From Haloarculaceae archaeon (GTDB lineage Archaea > Halobacteriota > Halobacteria > Halobacteriales > Haloarculaceae), in assembly GCA_018609665.1 (NCBI GenBank), contig JAHENN010000085.1, forward strand, positions 1-5,918: a stretch of DNA of 5,918 nt. The letters run 5' to 3'. The position numbers were made by a program, and so were the translations under genes. The notes beneath the pieces are model-generated. The model worked only from the letters and a program-made list of their open reading frames with translations, did no database searches and was not told where the DNA came from. Below, one piece after another: positions 5,260-5,918 of the stretch (position 1 is the stretch's first letter; each line of letters opens with the position of its first letter).

Positions 5260-5918
5260 TTAGACGTCGCCCGACGCGAGCGCGTCGACCATCGACGCCC
5301 CGCGAGCGAGGGCGCGGTCGGCGAAGACGCGCCCGGCGGCGTAGAGGAAGTATGCGGTGACGGCGGCGTTGTTCCGGTCGCCGGAGTCCTGTCGGTCGCC
5401 GTAGGTGACCACGTCGGCGGCGAAGCCCCCGAGCCGCCGCCGGAGCGGCGTCGCCTCCGCGAGCCGCTCGAGCCGCTCGACGGCGGCCCGCTTCTCGGCC
5501 AGGAGCCGCTCCGCGGCGACGCCCTCCCCGTCCAGCCGGTCGGCGGTCACGGCCGCCGCCGCGTCGAACGCCTCGACCTCGAGTCTGATCCTGGCCGCGC
5601 CGAACAGCCCCTCGACCGGCCGCTCGGCGGCCAGCTCCGCGACGTCCGTCGACAGCAGCTCCGAGCGGCGCGACCGGACCGTCGACAGGACGGCCGTGAC
5701 TCGCTCGGGAGCCGTGGCCGTCCCCGCGGTCAGCGACCGCGGGGCGTCGAGGGACGCGACCGCCTCGTGCTCGGTTCCGATGACCGCCTCGACGGCCCCC
5801 CGCCGCGGCGAGGCGTCGGCGTCGGTCGCGGTCGCGAGGAAGCCGGCGGCGTTGGTCACCGCGAGCCGGGCCTGCCGGAGCCGGCCCCACGCGCCGCCGA
5901 CCGCTGACGGCGACGCCT
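5260..5918 (-). CDS. Unrecognised helical protein, 5' end missing
   Basis: I do not recognise this family. The frame is open from the right edge of the window to a TAA at 5260-5262, giving about 218 visible residues and no stop. The first in-window start candidate is a GTG at 5859, but the sequence before it reads like protein (GAWGRLRQARLAV), so the true start is probably outside. The visible part is rich in Ala, Arg, Glu and Leu and lacks Cys. It has no membrane segment or signal peptide. Residues around LLAEKRAAVERLERLAEA look like an amphipathic or coiled-coil helix, and the C-terminal region has an AYFLYAAGRVFADRALARG helix. It lies 54 bases upstream of the methyltransferase gene in the same direction. 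The methyltransferase has its own TATA box, so cotranscription is not required. Confidence 0.65.
   Translation of the reverse strand, partial: ASPSAVGGAWGRLRQARLAVTNAAGFLATATDADASPRRGAVEAVIGTEHEAVASLDAPRSLTAGTATAPERVTAVLSTVRSRRSELLSTDVAELAAERPVEGLFGAARIRLEVEAFDAAAAVTADRLDGEGVAAERLLAEKRAAVERLERLAEATPLRRRLGGFAADVVTYGDRQDSGDRNNAAVTAYFLYAAGRVFADRALARGASMVDALASGDV

Noticed and set aside
2918..5890. 990-residue minus-strand frame
   Set aside because: It spans the rhomboid, methyltransferase and partial genes in another frame, with Arg/Gly/Asp low-complexity sequence typical of GC-rich shadows.

Overview
The window looks like a piece of a haloarchaeal (class Halobacteria) chromosome. It has very high GC, proteins rich in Asp, Glu, Ala and Val, G/C-biased third codon positions, short AT-rich TATA-like boxes about 25-30 bases upstream of several start codons (the leaderless pattern common in haloarchaea), and a HalOD1-like small protein. 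I see no rRNA, tRNA, CRISPR array, insertion sequence or other sign of a mobile element. The many long overlapping reading frames on both strands are GC-driven shadows of six real genes.

Layout: 1-149 is non-coding with a small inverted repeat. An acyl-CoA dehydrogenase of the ACAD10/ACAD11 type runs leftwards (150-1364). A 120-bp divergent promoter region (1365-1484) separates it from an APH-fold phosphotransferase running rightwards (1485-2561). A 78-residue HalOD1-like protein follows (2639-2875), then a 543-residue polytopic rhomboid protease with a long C-terminal domain probably exposed outside the cell (2948-4579). Converging on the rhomboid, and sharing a TTAG stop-codon overlap with it, is a METTL5-like N6-adenine RNA methyltransferase on the minus strand (4576-5205). 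A partial, unrecognised helical protein on the minus strand runs off the right edge (5260 to the end).

How the genes work together: the best functional link is the divergent first pair. In animal ACAD10/ACAD11 an APH-like kinase domain and an ACAD domain are fused in one protein. In the bacterial levulinate pathway, LvaA and LvaC are separate proteins that do the same job: phosphorylate a 4-hydroxyacyl-CoA, then remove the phosphate and isomerise to a 3-hydroxyacyl-CoA that can enter beta-oxidation. The two halves here carry the signatures of those families, so the locus probably encodes a split archaeal version of 4-hydroxy-acid catabolism. The other genes appear to be unrelated housekeeping or envelope functions: rRNA modification and intramembrane proteolysis.
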